Source: Sphingomonas sp. UBA4766 (GTDB lineage: Bacteria > Pseudomonadota > Alphaproteobacteria > Sphingomonadales > Sphingomonadaceae). From it: 12,901 bases of DNA. A program made the position numbers and the translations under genes. Shown piece by piece: positions 1-7,036 of this stretch; position 1 is the first letter of the stretch, and each line of letters opens with the position of its first letter. The DNA is taken from assembly GCA_002403415.1 (NCBI GenBank), contig DHHS01000180.1, forward strand, positions 1 to 12,901. Direction: 5' to 3'. Under the pieces are notes generated by a model. The model worked only from the letters and a program-made list of their open reading frames with translations. It did no database searches and was not told where the DNA came from.

Positions 1-799
1 AGGCGAGGATCAGCCCCGCCACCTGCCACCCCAGCGCCATCACCAAAAGCCCAAGCGCGATGCCGCCGCCCGCCACCCCCAGCACCAATGCGGTCGAGAC
101 GCCCCGCCGCGCCAGCACCGGCAACAGCGCGCGCGCGCCCGGCGCAATCAGATAGCGCTCGTCCCAGGCCGGGCGACTGCCCGCATAAGCTGCAAGCACG
201 TCATTGCTGCGACGCTCAACCCGATCCGCGCGCCGCTCAACGCCGTGGCCCGCGCTCTGCGCGCCAGCGCCCAGCGGCACTTGAGCGACACCCGCCTGCG
301 CCATGACGCGCAGCAGCGTGGATTGCACATCATAATCGCGCGGCAACGCGGCGACTTCGGCCAGTCGGCCGGGCCGCACCCGCGCGACGCCCGCCCACAG
401 CGCATCACGGCCCACCCGCTCCAGCCCCGCCTGCGTCGTATCGGTCGTCACCAGTAACAGGTCATCGCCCTCCCCGGTCAGCGGCGCCACCACGGCGGTT
501 GTGCTGATCACGCCATCGGCCAGCACCAGGATGCGCGCGAGCGGGTGCAGCTTTTCAACCGCTTCCGCCGCCGATCGCACCGCATCAACCGCAATGCCGC
601 GCCGCGTGATACGATTGATCGCGCCAATCAGTTCAGGCGTCAGCCGCGCGACGACGATGGCGATTTGGCTGGCCCCGGCGGCGATCAGCAGTCGCGCCTG
701 AAACTCGATCAGCGTGTGCCCGGCAAAGGGCAAAGTCGCGACCAGCCGATGCGGATCATCATCGGCATCGGTTGTCGCAAACAAAAGGCCAGCAAGCAT
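1..799 (-). CDS. Nucleotidyltransferase-like / membrane fusion protein, possibly CDP-alcohol phosphatidyltransferase family (C-terminus cut by window edge)
   Basis: An open frame of 266 codons runs off the left edge with no stop, so the gene is 3'-partial. Translation from the ATG at 799 begins MLAGLLFATT. The nearest in-frame upstream stop is at 860-862, and no other ATG or GTG lies between, so this start is favoured although no clear Shine-Dalgarno is seen. Residues 1 to about 150 look like an alpha/beta sugar-nucleotidyltransferase fold: a PFAGHTLIEFQARLLIAAGA segment (24-43) precedes the strand QIAIVV, and LVLADGVIS (91-99) sits where such enzymes carry an acidic metal-binding strand. The glycine-rich GxGxR loop normally near the N-terminus is absent. 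Residues 211-232 (AWDERYLIAPGARALLPVLA...) lead into a hydrophobic stretch from about 234 to the edge. This arrangement resembles the front of CDP-alcohol phosphatidyltransferases, but their catalytic DG..AR...G...D...D motif would lie outside the window. It follows the Hpt-like gene on the same strand after 68 bases and may be co-transcribed. Substrate is unknown and the family call is an inference. Confidence 0.6.
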   Translation of the reverse strand, partial: MLAGLLFATTDADDDPHRLVATLPFAGHTLIEFQARLLIAAGASQIAIVVARLTPELIGAINRITRRGIAVDAVRSAAEAVEKLHPLARILVLADGVISTTAVVAPLTGEGDDLLLVTTDTTQAGLERVGRDALWAGVARVRPGRLAEVAALPRDYDVQSTLLRVMAQAGVAQVPLGAGAQSAGHGVERRADRVERRSNDVLAAYAGSRPAWDERYLIAPGARALLPVLARRGVSTALVLGVAGGGIALGLLVMALGWQVAGLILA

Positions 800-867
800 C
801 CGCGGCGAATAACCATGGCTTGCCCACCGGGTAAAGCGCCTTCGCAGGCGAAACGGGATTCAGCGCT

Positions 868-1161
868 CTAAAGCCGCGCGATCGCGCGTTCGATCCGCGC
901 AACCAACTGCGCATCTCCCGCCGGGTGATGCGCGGCCCGCGCCGCGATTTCCATCAGCCGCACCGCACCAAAGCTCGCCGCCAACCCCTTCAGCCTGAGC
1001 GCGGCGGAACGCCAGGCGGCATCGTCGGGTGCAGATTTAAGCTGAGCACAGGTGCGTGCCGCACTATCCACGAACGCCAGACGCACCTCGGCAATTAGCG
1101 CGGAGTCCTCGCCCAGGGCGGCCGCCAATGTCGCATCAATCGCGCCGGGATCATAAGCCAT
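868..1161 (-). CDS. Hpt-fold protein lacking the phosphoacceptor histidine
   Basis: A 97-residue, mainly helical, alanine-rich protein. Residues 53-66 read AALRLKGLAASFGA, which aligns with the signature helix of histidine phosphotransfer (Hpt) domains, AHxLKGxxxxxGA. The histidine position is Leu55, while Leu57, Lys58, Gly59 and the distal Gly65 are kept. Normal Hpt proteins pass phosphate between receiver domains in phosphorelays. Without histidine this one cannot take phosphate at the usual site and is more likely a docking or decoy protein. The length suits a single Hpt four-helix bundle. I chose the ATG at 1161 (MAYDPGAID), which opens directly into the domain. A TTG seven codons upstream (1182) would only add MAGNNAI. 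It is divergent from the large coiled-coil gene at 1255 and upstream of the membrane protein at 799. Hpt identity is read from the motif and not from a search. Confidence 0.7.
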   Translation of the reverse strand: MAYDPGAIDATLAAALGEDSALIAEVRLAFVDSAARTCAQLKSAPDDAAWRSAALRLKGLAASFGAVRLMEIAARAAHHPAGDAQLVARIERAIARL

Positions 1162-1254
1162 GATGGCATTGTTACCCGCCAAGGCATTAACACGGTCTTG
1201 CCATTCGCGATCACAGGGGCTTTGCGCGCCGCTAAATCGTGGTAAACGGTTGCG
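1162..1254. promoter_or_regulatory. Divergent intergenic region between the Hpt-like and coiled-coil genes
   Basis: These 93 bases must hold both divergent promoters. No convincing -35/-10 pair stands out on either strand. TTAA at 1187-1190, seven bases, then TTGC at 1198-1201 is a partial match to the alphaproteobacterial CtrA site TTAA-N7-TTAA (six of eight positions). That is weak on its own, but the genes flanking it are a phosphorelay-type protein and a polarity-factor-like protein. Confidence 0.4.
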
Positions 1255-3579
1255 ATGAACGGGGGTTCACGCCTTGGAGATCGAATTCGCGACGCGACAA
1301 GTGCGCCGATCGACTTGCCCGATGGCAATGATCTGGCGCTGGGCGTGTCGGACGATGACCGCCCCGCGCCACTGCCAATTATCGAACGCGACACGGTGAC
1401 AGTCGATCCAGCGCCGCGCGCGCGGTTCGCATGGGCCGCCCCAGTGTTGGCGATTGTTGCCGGACTGGGCTGGCTGGGTGCGGCGGGGGCGTTGTCCTGG
1501 CCCGGGATCGCGGCCGGGATGGCCCCGTTTGCGATTGTGCAGCTTGTCGCCGCGATCTGCGTCCCGCTCGCCCTGATCGGGGTGGTGTGGCTGCTCGCAA
1601 TGCGGCGCAGCACGGCGGAGGCACAGCGTTTCGGCGCGACCGCGCGCGCCATGCGGGCGGAGGCGACCGCGCTGGAGGCGACCCTTGCGGCGGTATCGGC
1701 GCGGATTGCCGAAAATGGCAAGCTGCTCGCCGCGCAGGCCGAATTGATGGGGGCAACCGGCGATCGCGCGGTCACCCGGCTGGCCGCCACCACCAGCGGT
1801 ATCGCGCAGCAGGTCAGCCATGCCGATGCCCAAGCGCGCGCGCTGACAGATGCCGTGACGGGTGCCGAAAAGGCGCTGGGCGTGCTGCTCGCCTCGCTCC
1901 CGCGCGCGCACGGCGAGACACAGGCGCTGGCCGCGACGCTCGACGCGACTGGCCTTAGCGCCAGCGAGCGCACCGCCGCGCTCGGCGCGCAACTGGTGGC
2001 GTTGGCCGAACAGGGGCGCATCGCCGACGACGTTACCGGAACTGCGGCGCAAAAGCTTGCCGCGCACATCGCGCGGATGGAAGCGACCAGCGAAACCGCG
2101 AGCGCCCGGCTGGAGCAGGTCACCGCCGCCATGTCCGAATCGGTCGATGGCCTGCTTGGCCGCACCGCCAATGCGGTGGACGAGGCACGGCGCGGCATCG
2201 CGGCGCAGGGCGACGCCATGCTGGCCATGCTGGAGGCCAATCAGGCCGCGCTCGACCGCGCGAGCCGCGACACGATCGACGCGCTGGCACAGCGCATCAC
2301 AACGGTTGAGGACGTCATCAACCGGATCAGCGCGCGGCTCGGCGAACAGCGCGAGGCGGGCGACGCGCTGGTGCGCGGGCTCGACCATCAGTTTCAGATC
2401 GTCGAAGCCCGGCTGGAGGATTTCCACAAGGCCGGGATCGACCGCACGCAACTGCTCGCGGCATCGATCAGCGCGCTCGGCGGGTCAGCCGACGCGATGA
2501 CCGAGGCATTGAACGTGGGCGAGGCCACCGCGCGCAAGGTCATCAACACCAGCGAGGATTTGCTCACCTCGCTCGACGCCGCCGCGCGCGAGATTGACGA
2601 GACGCTCCCCGAAGCGCTGGCCCGGCTCGACGCGCGAATCACCGCCAGCCGCGGTATCGTTGCCAGCGCCAAGCCCGAACTGCTGTCGCTGGTCACGGCC
2701 GCTGAAAGCACGCACGACGCGATTGAGGCGATTGCCCAGGTCATTCAGAACCAGCGCGCCACGCTCGACCAACTTTCGCGCCTGCTGAACGACGCGCTCG
2801 CGACCGGTCGCGAACGTGCGGCCGCGATTGGCGAGACGCTTGATGAGACGATCGGGCGCACCCAGCATTTCGCCGAAAAAGCCGCCCCTCAGCTGATCGA
2901 AGCGTTGATCCGCGTGCGCGACACCGCCGCGACCGCCGCCGACCGGGCACGCGACACACTGGCCAGTGTCATCCCCGAAGCGGCTGGCATGATCGAAAGC
3001 GCAAGCGCCGAGGCGATGCAGCGTGCGATGGGGGACGCGGTGACGCGGCAATTGGGCGCGATCGCGACCGCCGCCGACGATGCCGTCGCCGCCGCGCAGC
3101 GCGCGTCAAACCGGCTTGCCGATCAAATGCTGACAATTGCAGAAACGACCGCGCTGGTCGATGCCCGGATCGAAGACGCGCGCGAGGAACGCGAACGCGC
3201 CGACACCGACAGCTTTGGCCGCCGCAGCTCGCTGTTGATCGAAGCGCTCAATTCCGCCGCGATCGACATTGCCAAAGTGTTTTCCAGCGACGTCGCCGAC
3301 AGCGCCTGGGCCGCTTACCTAAAGGGCGATCGCGGGGTGTTCACGCGGCGGGCCGTCCGCCTGCTCGATGCGACCGAGTTGCGCGAAATCGCGCGGCTGC
3401 ACGACAGCGACCCGGCGTTTCGCGATCAGGTCAACCGCTATATCCATGATTTTGAAAGCATGTTGCGTACCATCCTGGCGCAGCGCGACGGCGCGCCGAT
3501 GGGGGTAACGCTGCTCTCGTCCGACATGGGCAAGCTCTATGTCGCGCTTGCACAAGCGATTGAGCGGCTGCGGAGCTAA
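1255..3579 (+). CDS. Membrane-anchored long coiled-coil protein, TipN-like cell-polarity factor candidate
   Basis: A 774-residue protein. The start is well fixed: an in-frame TAA lies at 1243-1245, and the ATG at 1255 is the only start codon after it. Residues 1-57 are polar and acidic, probably cytoplasmic. Two hydrophobic helices follow (about 59-80 and 92-115). Residues about 118 to 650 are a nearly unbroken, Ala/Glu/Arg/Asp-rich helical stretch typical of coiled coils, without obvious tandem repeats. The last 120 residues, from FGRRSSLLIEALNSAA (654-669), form a distinct, less repetitive domain that ends LLSSDMGKLYVALAQAIERL (754-773). Caulobacter TipN, which marks the new pole, has the same plan: two N-terminal membrane helices plus a long cytoplasmic coiled coil. 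The resemblance is one of architecture and taxonomic setting, and I could not align the two. The helical region also superficially resembles chemoreceptor signalling and apolipoprotein-like repeats, which explains possible misleading annotations. It converges on the flavoprotein gene, with 7 bases between stop codons. Confidence 0.75.
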   Translation: MNGGSRLGDRIRDATSAPIDLPDGNDLALGVSDDDRPAPLPIIERDTVTVDPAPRARFAWAAPVLAIVAGLGWLGAAGALSWPGIAAGMAPFAIVQLVAAICVPLALIGVVWLLAMRRSTAEAQRFGATARAMRAEATALEATLAAVSARIAENGKLLAAQAELMGATGDRAVTRLAATTSGIAQQVSHADAQARALTDAVTGAEKALGVLLASLPRAHGETQALAATLDATGLSASERTAALGAQLVALAEQGRIADDVTGTAAQKLAAHIARMEATSETASARLEQVTAAMSESVDGLLGRTANAVDEARRGIAAQGDAMLAMLEANQAALDRASRDTIDALAQRITTVEDVINRISARLGEQREAGDALVRGLDHQFQIVEARLEDFHKAGIDRTQLLAASISALGGSADAMTEALNVGEATARKVINTSEDLLTSLDAAAREIDETLPEALARLDARITASRGIVASAKPELLSLVTAAESTHDAIEAIAQVIQNQRATLDQLSRLLNDALATGRERAAAIGETLDETIGRTQHFAEKAAPQLIEALIRVRDTAATAADRARDTLASVIPEAAGMIESASAEAMQRAMGDAVTRQLGAIATAADDAVAAAQRASNRLADQMLTIAETTALVDARIEDAREERERADTDSFGRRSSLLIEALNSAAIDIAKVFSSDVADSAWAAYLKGDRGVFTRRAVRLLDATELREIARLHDSDPAFRDQVNRYIHDFESMLRTILAQRDGAPMGVTLLSSDMGKLYVALAQAIERLRS

Positions 3580-3586
3580 AGCCCCC

Positions 3587-4537
3587 TCACCCAAACGCCC
3601 CCGGCCCCGCCCCGGCCCCCGTGAGGGCGCCCATCCGCGCGCAAATCGCGTGGAACTCCGTAATCGTCTCGTCGATAATATCCTTCACCAGCTTCACCGC
3701 GTCGATCAGCCCCGATGTCTGTCCGGCCAGCCCCACTGCCGCCTCCATATCACCGCCGAAATACAGATCCTGCAACCGCGCGAAGGTGTCGGCCGGCATC
3801 AGCCCGGCTTCGTGGATGGCCGCTGTCCGCTCGGTCTTTAGCGCGCGGATGCACGGCGTCGACTTCTGGTTGAGTACATAAGTGCCGGTTTCCTTCGCGT
3901 CGATGATCGCCTGCTTGTAATTGTGATGCACCGGGCTTTCGGCGGATGAGACGAAGCGCGTGCCCATCTGCACGCCTTCCGCCCCCAGCGCAAACGCCGC
4001 CGCCATGCCCTTGCCATCGCAAATGCCGCCCGCGGCCACCAGCGGCACATCGGTCACGCGGCGGATCGCCTGAAGCAGCACCAACGTGGAGACTTCCTCG
4101 GGGTTCTTGAACCCGCCCCCTTCCGACCCCTCAACGACCAGCCCGTCAATCCCGGCGGCGACGCACTTCATCGCGGCATCGACCGTCGGCACGGCGTGAT
4201 AAACGGTGATCCCGGCCTCTTTGAGCGGCGCGATGAACTTGGCCGGGCTTCCCGCCGAGGTAGTGACGAACTTGACACCCGAGCCGCAGATGAAGCGCAG
4301 CATCGCATCATCCTTCAGGAAGCGGATCGGCAGATTAACGCCAAACGGCGCATCGGTGAGCGCGGCCATCTTCACGATTTCGGCCTGACACGCCTCGGTC
4401 TCGCCCGACGATGTTTCAATGATGCCAAGCCCGCCCGCGTTGCACACGGCGGACGCCAGCGTCGAGCGGGCAATCCATCCCATTGGCGCCTGCACGATCG
4501 GATAGCGTACGCCGCAATGCGCCAGAAAACGGTTCAT
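3587..4537 (-). CDS. Nitronate monooxygenase / 2-nitropropane dioxygenase-family flavoprotein
   Basis: A 316-residue FMN-dependent TIM-barrel protein of the NMO/FabK superfamily. The N-terminus has the family pattern RYPIVQAPMGWIA (11-23) followed by AVCNAGGLGII (30-40). FMN phosphate-binding elements are VAAGGICDGKGMAAA (167-181) and AEGVQMGTRF (186-195). Family enzymes oxidise nitronates, such as propionate 3-nitronate, or reduce enoyl thioesters. The GSEGGGF segment (137-143) occupies the place of the usual E-(A/S)-GGH motif, so the active-site histidine is replaced by Phe143 and the substrate is uncertain. I chose the ATG at 4537 because it is preceded by GGGAGAGG at Shine-Dalgarno distance and opens with the conserved N-terminus. 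An upstream in-frame start at 4642 would add 35 non-conserved residues overlapping the promoter. The C-terminus is a low-complexity Gly/Ala/Pro tail (GAGAGPGAFG). It stands alone between katG and the convergent coiled-coil gene. Confidence 0.88.
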   Translation of the reverse strand: MNRFLAHCGVRYPIVQAPMGWIARSTLASAVCNAGGLGIIETSSGETEACQAEIVKMAALTDAPFGVNLPIRFLKDDAMLRFICGSGVKFVTTSAGSPAKFIAPLKEAGITVYHAVPTVDAAMKCVAAGIDGLVVEGSEGGGFKNPEEVSTLVLLQAIRRVTDVPLVAAGGICDGKGMAAAFALGAEGVQMGTRFVSSAESPVHHNYKQAIIDAKETGTYVLNQKSTPCIRALKTERTAAIHEAGLMPADTFARLQDLYFGGDMEAAVGLAGQTSGLIDAVKLVKDIIDETITEFHAICARMGALTGAGAGPGAFG

Positions 4538-4579
4538 TCTGCCTCTCCCGCCGGGGCGCAATGCCCTTGGTTCGGGATC

Positions 4580-4608
4580 AGTGTCCGCAGGCGAGCGCCG
4601 CTTGTCAA
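4580..4608 (-). promoter_or_regulatory. Candidate sigma-70 promoter of the nitronate monooxygenase gene
   Basis: On the minus strand a perfect -35 TTGACA (4603-4608) is followed by a 17-base spacer and GACACT (4580-4585), which matches three of six -10 positions. The -10 box ends 42 bases before the ATG at 4537, leaving room for a leader of roughly 35 bases with a GGGAGAGG ribosome binding site. This suggests the gene is transcribed independently of katG. Confidence 0.5.
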
Positions 4609-4640
4609 AGCAAATGCGAGGGACGCCCCCACTAAATGAC

Positions 4641-4682
4641 ATCGGGGCGGCACAGCGGATTTCACCGCCGCACCGCCCCGAT
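4641..4682 (-). terminator. Hairpin terminator downstream of katG
   Basis: A perfect 10-base inverted repeat, ATCGGGGCGG (4641-4650) with CCGCCCCGAT (4673-4682), encloses a second short stem GCGG/CCGC (4655-4658 and 4665-4668) around a six-base loop. It begins 17 bases after the katG stop codon and is followed on the minus strand by only a weak T-rich stretch (GTCATTTAG). It is probably an intrinsic or partly Rho-assisted terminator or a 3'-end stabiliser for katG mRNA, separating katG from the flavoprotein promoter. Confidence 0.6.
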
Positions 4683-4698
4683 CATCAATCGCGCGCGA

Positions 4699-6891
4699 TT
4701 ACTTCAGATCGAACCGATCGAGGTTCATCACCTTGGTCCAAGCCGCCACGAAATCATGCACGAACTTGGCTTCGCCGTCGCTCGACGCATAGACTTCAGC
4801 AAGCGCGCGCAGCACCGAATGCGAACCGAACACCAGGTCGACGCGCGTGCCGGTCCACTTGACCGCGCCGGTTGCCCGGTCGCGCCCTTCGAACACCGCC
4901 TCGTCATCGCCGATCGGCGCCCAGATCGTGCCGGCGTCGAGCAGATTGGCGAAAAAGTCGTTCGACAAAACACCCGGCCGCGCGGTCAGCACGCCGTGCG
5001 CCGCACCGCCCGCATTCGCCCCCAGCGCGCGCAAACCGCCCACCAGCACCGTCATTTCCGGCGCGGTCAGCGTCAGCAACTGCGCCCGGTCGACCAACGC
5101 TTCCTCACCGGTCAGCGGATAGCCCGCGCGCAGATAATTGCGGAACCCATCGGCCACCGGCTCCAGCGGGGCAAAGCTGTGGGCGTCGGTCTGTTCCGCG
5201 GTCGCGTCGGTGCGGCCGGGGGTGAAGGGCACGGTGATGCTGTGACCCGCCTTGGCGGCGGCATCCTCGATCGCGGCACTGCCGCCGAGCACGATCAGAT
5301 CGGCGATCGACACTTTCTTGCCGCCCGCTGCTGCCGCATCGAAGCCCGCCTTGACGCCCTCAATCGCGGCCAGCACCGTGGCGAGTTCGGCCGGATCATT
5401 GGCTTCCCAGTCCTTTTGCGGCGCAAGCCGGATCCGCGCGCCATTGGCACCGCCGCGCATATCGCTGCCCCGGAACGTCGATGCTGACGCCCAGGCAGTG
5501 CGGACGAGCTGCGCGCCCGTCACCCCGGACGACAACAGCTTTGCCTTCAGCGCGGCAATATCGGCATCATCGATCAGCGGATGGTCAACCGCAGGCACCG
5601 GATCCTGCCAAATCAGTTCTTCGGCCGGGACCAGCTTACCAAGATAACGGGCAATCGGCCCCATGTCGCGGTGGGTCAGCTTGTACCAGGCGCGGGCAAA
5701 GGCGTCTGCGAACTGATCGGGATTGGCGTGGAAACGACGCGAAATCGCTTCATAGGCCGGGTCCATCCGCATCGCCATGTCGGCGGTCGTCATCATCGGC
5801 GCATGGCGGCGCGCGGGGTCATGCGCGTCGGGCACGCTGGCTTGCGCTTCGGGGTTCTTGGCCGTCCATTGCAGGGCACCGGCGGGGCTCTTGGTCAATT
5901 CCCACTCATTGCCGAACAACGTGTCGAAATAGCTATTGTCCCAGGTGATGGGCGTCGGCGTCCACGCCCCTTCGATCCCGCTCGTGATGGTGTCGACACC
6001 ATGGCCGCTGCCCATCGTGTTGATCCAGCCCAGCCCCATGGTCTGCATCGGCGCGCCTTCGGGTTCAGGGCCGACATATTGGCCGGGATCGCCCGCGCCA
6101 TGTGCTTTGCCAAAGGTGTGGCCGCCCGCGACGAGCGCCACCGTTTCCTCGTCATTCATCGCCATGCGCGCGAATGTTTCGCGGATGTCGCGGCCCGATG
6201 CGACCGGGTCGGGATTGCCATTCGGCCCTTCCGGATTGACGTAGATGAGGCCCATCTGCACTGCGCCCAGCGGATTGGCGAGTTCGCGGTCACCGCTGTA
6301 GCGCTGATCGTCAAGCCACTTGCCTTCCGGGCCCCAGTAAATATCGGCCTCCGGTTCCCACACATCGGCGCGGCCACCGGCAAAGCCAAAGGTCTTGAAA
6401 CCCATCGACTCGAGCGCGACGTTGCCCGCCAGGATCATCAGATCGGCCCAGCTCAGCTTGGCGCCGTACTTTTGCTTGATCGGCCAAAGCAGGCGGCGCG
6501 CCTTGTCCAGATTGCCATTGTCCGGCCAGCTGTTGAGCGGAGCAAAACGTTGCGTGCCCGAGCCTGCGCCGCCGCGGCCATCCGCGATCCGGTATGTGCC
6601 GGCACTGTGCCACGCCATGCGGATGAACAACGGCCCGTAATGACCATAATCGGCGGGCCACCAATCTTGCGAATCGGTCATCAGCGCGGTCAGATCGGCG
6701 ACCACCGCGTCGAGATCGAGCGTCTTGAACGCCTCGGCATAGTCGAAATCGGTCCCCATCGGGTTGGACTTGGCCGAATGTTGGTGCAGCATGTCGAGTT
6801 GAAGCTGGTTCGGCCACCAGTCGCGGTTGGACATGCTGGTCGCGCGGGCATTGCCGCCATGCATGACGGGGCATTTGGCTTCGTCGTTCAT
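4699..6891 (-). CDS. katG: Catalase-peroxidase KatG
   Basis: A full-length 730-residue bifunctional heme enzyme that destroys hydrogen peroxide by catalase and broad peroxidase activity, normally in the cytoplasm. The N-terminal domain has the distal site RMAWHSAGTYRI with Arg91, Trp94 and His95, and the proximal heme ligand His258 in AGGHTFGKAHG. Proximal Trp317 lies in ITWDNSYF. The three residues of the KatG-specific covalent adduct are all present: Trp94, Tyr217 (GLIYVNPEGPNG) and Met243. The arginine switch lies in YKLTHRDMGP. The second half (from about 430) is the usual non-heme-binding duplicated domain. The ATG at 6891 is preceded by GGAG at seven bases. The gene lies 145 bases after DUF1467 on the same strand, with its own candidate promoter and palindromic operator, and a hairpin follows its stop. 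Nothing suggests loss of function. Confidence 0.97.
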   Translation of the reverse strand: MNDEAKCPVMHGGNARATSMSNRDWWPNQLQLDMLHQHSAKSNPMGTDFDYAEAFKTLDLDAVVADLTALMTDSQDWWPADYGHYGPLFIRMAWHSAGTYRIADGRGGAGSGTQRFAPLNSWPDNGNLDKARRLLWPIKQKYGAKLSWADLMILAGNVALESMGFKTFGFAGGRADVWEPEADIYWGPEGKWLDDQRYSGDRELANPLGAVQMGLIYVNPEGPNGNPDPVASGRDIRETFARMAMNDEETVALVAGGHTFGKAHGAGDPGQYVGPEPEGAPMQTMGLGWINTMGSGHGVDTITSGIEGAWTPTPITWDNSYFDTLFGNEWELTKSPAGALQWTAKNPEAQASVPDAHDPARRHAPMMTTADMAMRMDPAYEAISRRFHANPDQFADAFARAWYKLTHRDMGPIARYLGKLVPAEELIWQDPVPAVDHPLIDDADIAALKAKLLSSGVTGAQLVRTAWASASTFRGSDMRGGANGARIRLAPQKDWEANDPAELATVLAAIEGVKAGFDAAAAGGKKVSIADLIVLGGSAAIEDAAAKAGHSITVPFTPGRTDATAEQTDAHSFAPLEPVADGFRNYLRAGYPLTGEEALVDRAQLLTLTAPEMTVLVGGLRALGANAGGAAHGVLTARPGVLSNDFFANLLDAGTIWAPIGDDEAVFEGRDRATGAVKWTGTRVDLVFGSHSVLRALAEVYASSDGEAKFVHDFVAAWTKVMNLDRFDLK

Positions 6892-6941
6892 ATCGTCTCC
6901 AATCCGGTTAGGGGGAATATACGCAGGGACTTGACCCCAAT

Positions 6942-6970
6942 CTTATAGCGCCGGATCGTGACGATCCGAA
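6942..6970 (-). promoter_or_regulatory. Candidate katG promoter
   Basis: On the minus strand TATAAG (6942-6947) matches five of six -10 positions. It lies 17 bases after TTCGGA (6965-6970), a weak -35 with three matches. The combination suits a promoter that needs an activator or escapes a repressor. It would give a leader of about 45 bases before the katG ATG at 6891. No good match to the OxyR pattern ATAG-N7-CTAT was found. Confidence 0.4.
6952..6968. promoter_or_regulatory. Perfect 17-base palindrome, likely operator upstream of katG
   Basis: CGGATCGTGACGATCCG has two perfect 8-base arms around a single central base. It sits in the 145-base gap between DUF1467 and katG and overlaps the spacer and -35 box of the candidate katG promoter, a classical place for a dimeric regulator. 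The other gaps in the window contain hairpins with looped centres, whereas this one has almost no loop, which favours a protein-binding site over an RNA structure. Confidence 0.5.
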
Positions 6971-7036
6971 ACGAGCGCTTCCGTTCTGTGTGATCGATTT
7001 TAGCATTCTTGGTCAAAAGCGGCGCGACCGCGATCA

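Noticed and set aside
837..850. Terminator in the gap between the Hpt-like gene and the membrane-protein gene
   Set aside because: Only a 4-base stem (CGCC/GGCG) with no T-run is present, too weak to call, so co-transcription remains likely.
1095..2451. Long antisense open frames (381 and 394 codons) on the minus strand within the coiled-coil gene
   Set aside because: They lie opposite a gene with clear membrane helices, coiled coil and a conserved C-terminus. Their translations are Arg/Ala/Ser/Pro-rich without domains, as expected of shadow frames in GC-rich DNA.
4538..4642. Extended start for the nitronate monooxygenase-family protein
   Set aside because: The extra 35 residues are not family-like and would span the predicted promoter, whereas the ATG at 4537 has a close GGGAGAGG.
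4636..5487. Plus-strand open frame of 283 codons over the katG 3' half
   Set aside because: Shadow frame of katG; it begins inside the terminator region and shows no family features.
5581..6948. Plus-strand open frame of 455 codons across katG
   Set aside because: It is antisense to a fully conserved catalase-peroxidase and its translation is rich in Arg, His and Gly with no recognisable motif.
6892..7036. OxyR site upstream of katG
   Set aside because: A single ATAG (6945-6948) is present, but the spaced CTAT partner expected seven bases on is not; the palindrome there has a different sequence.
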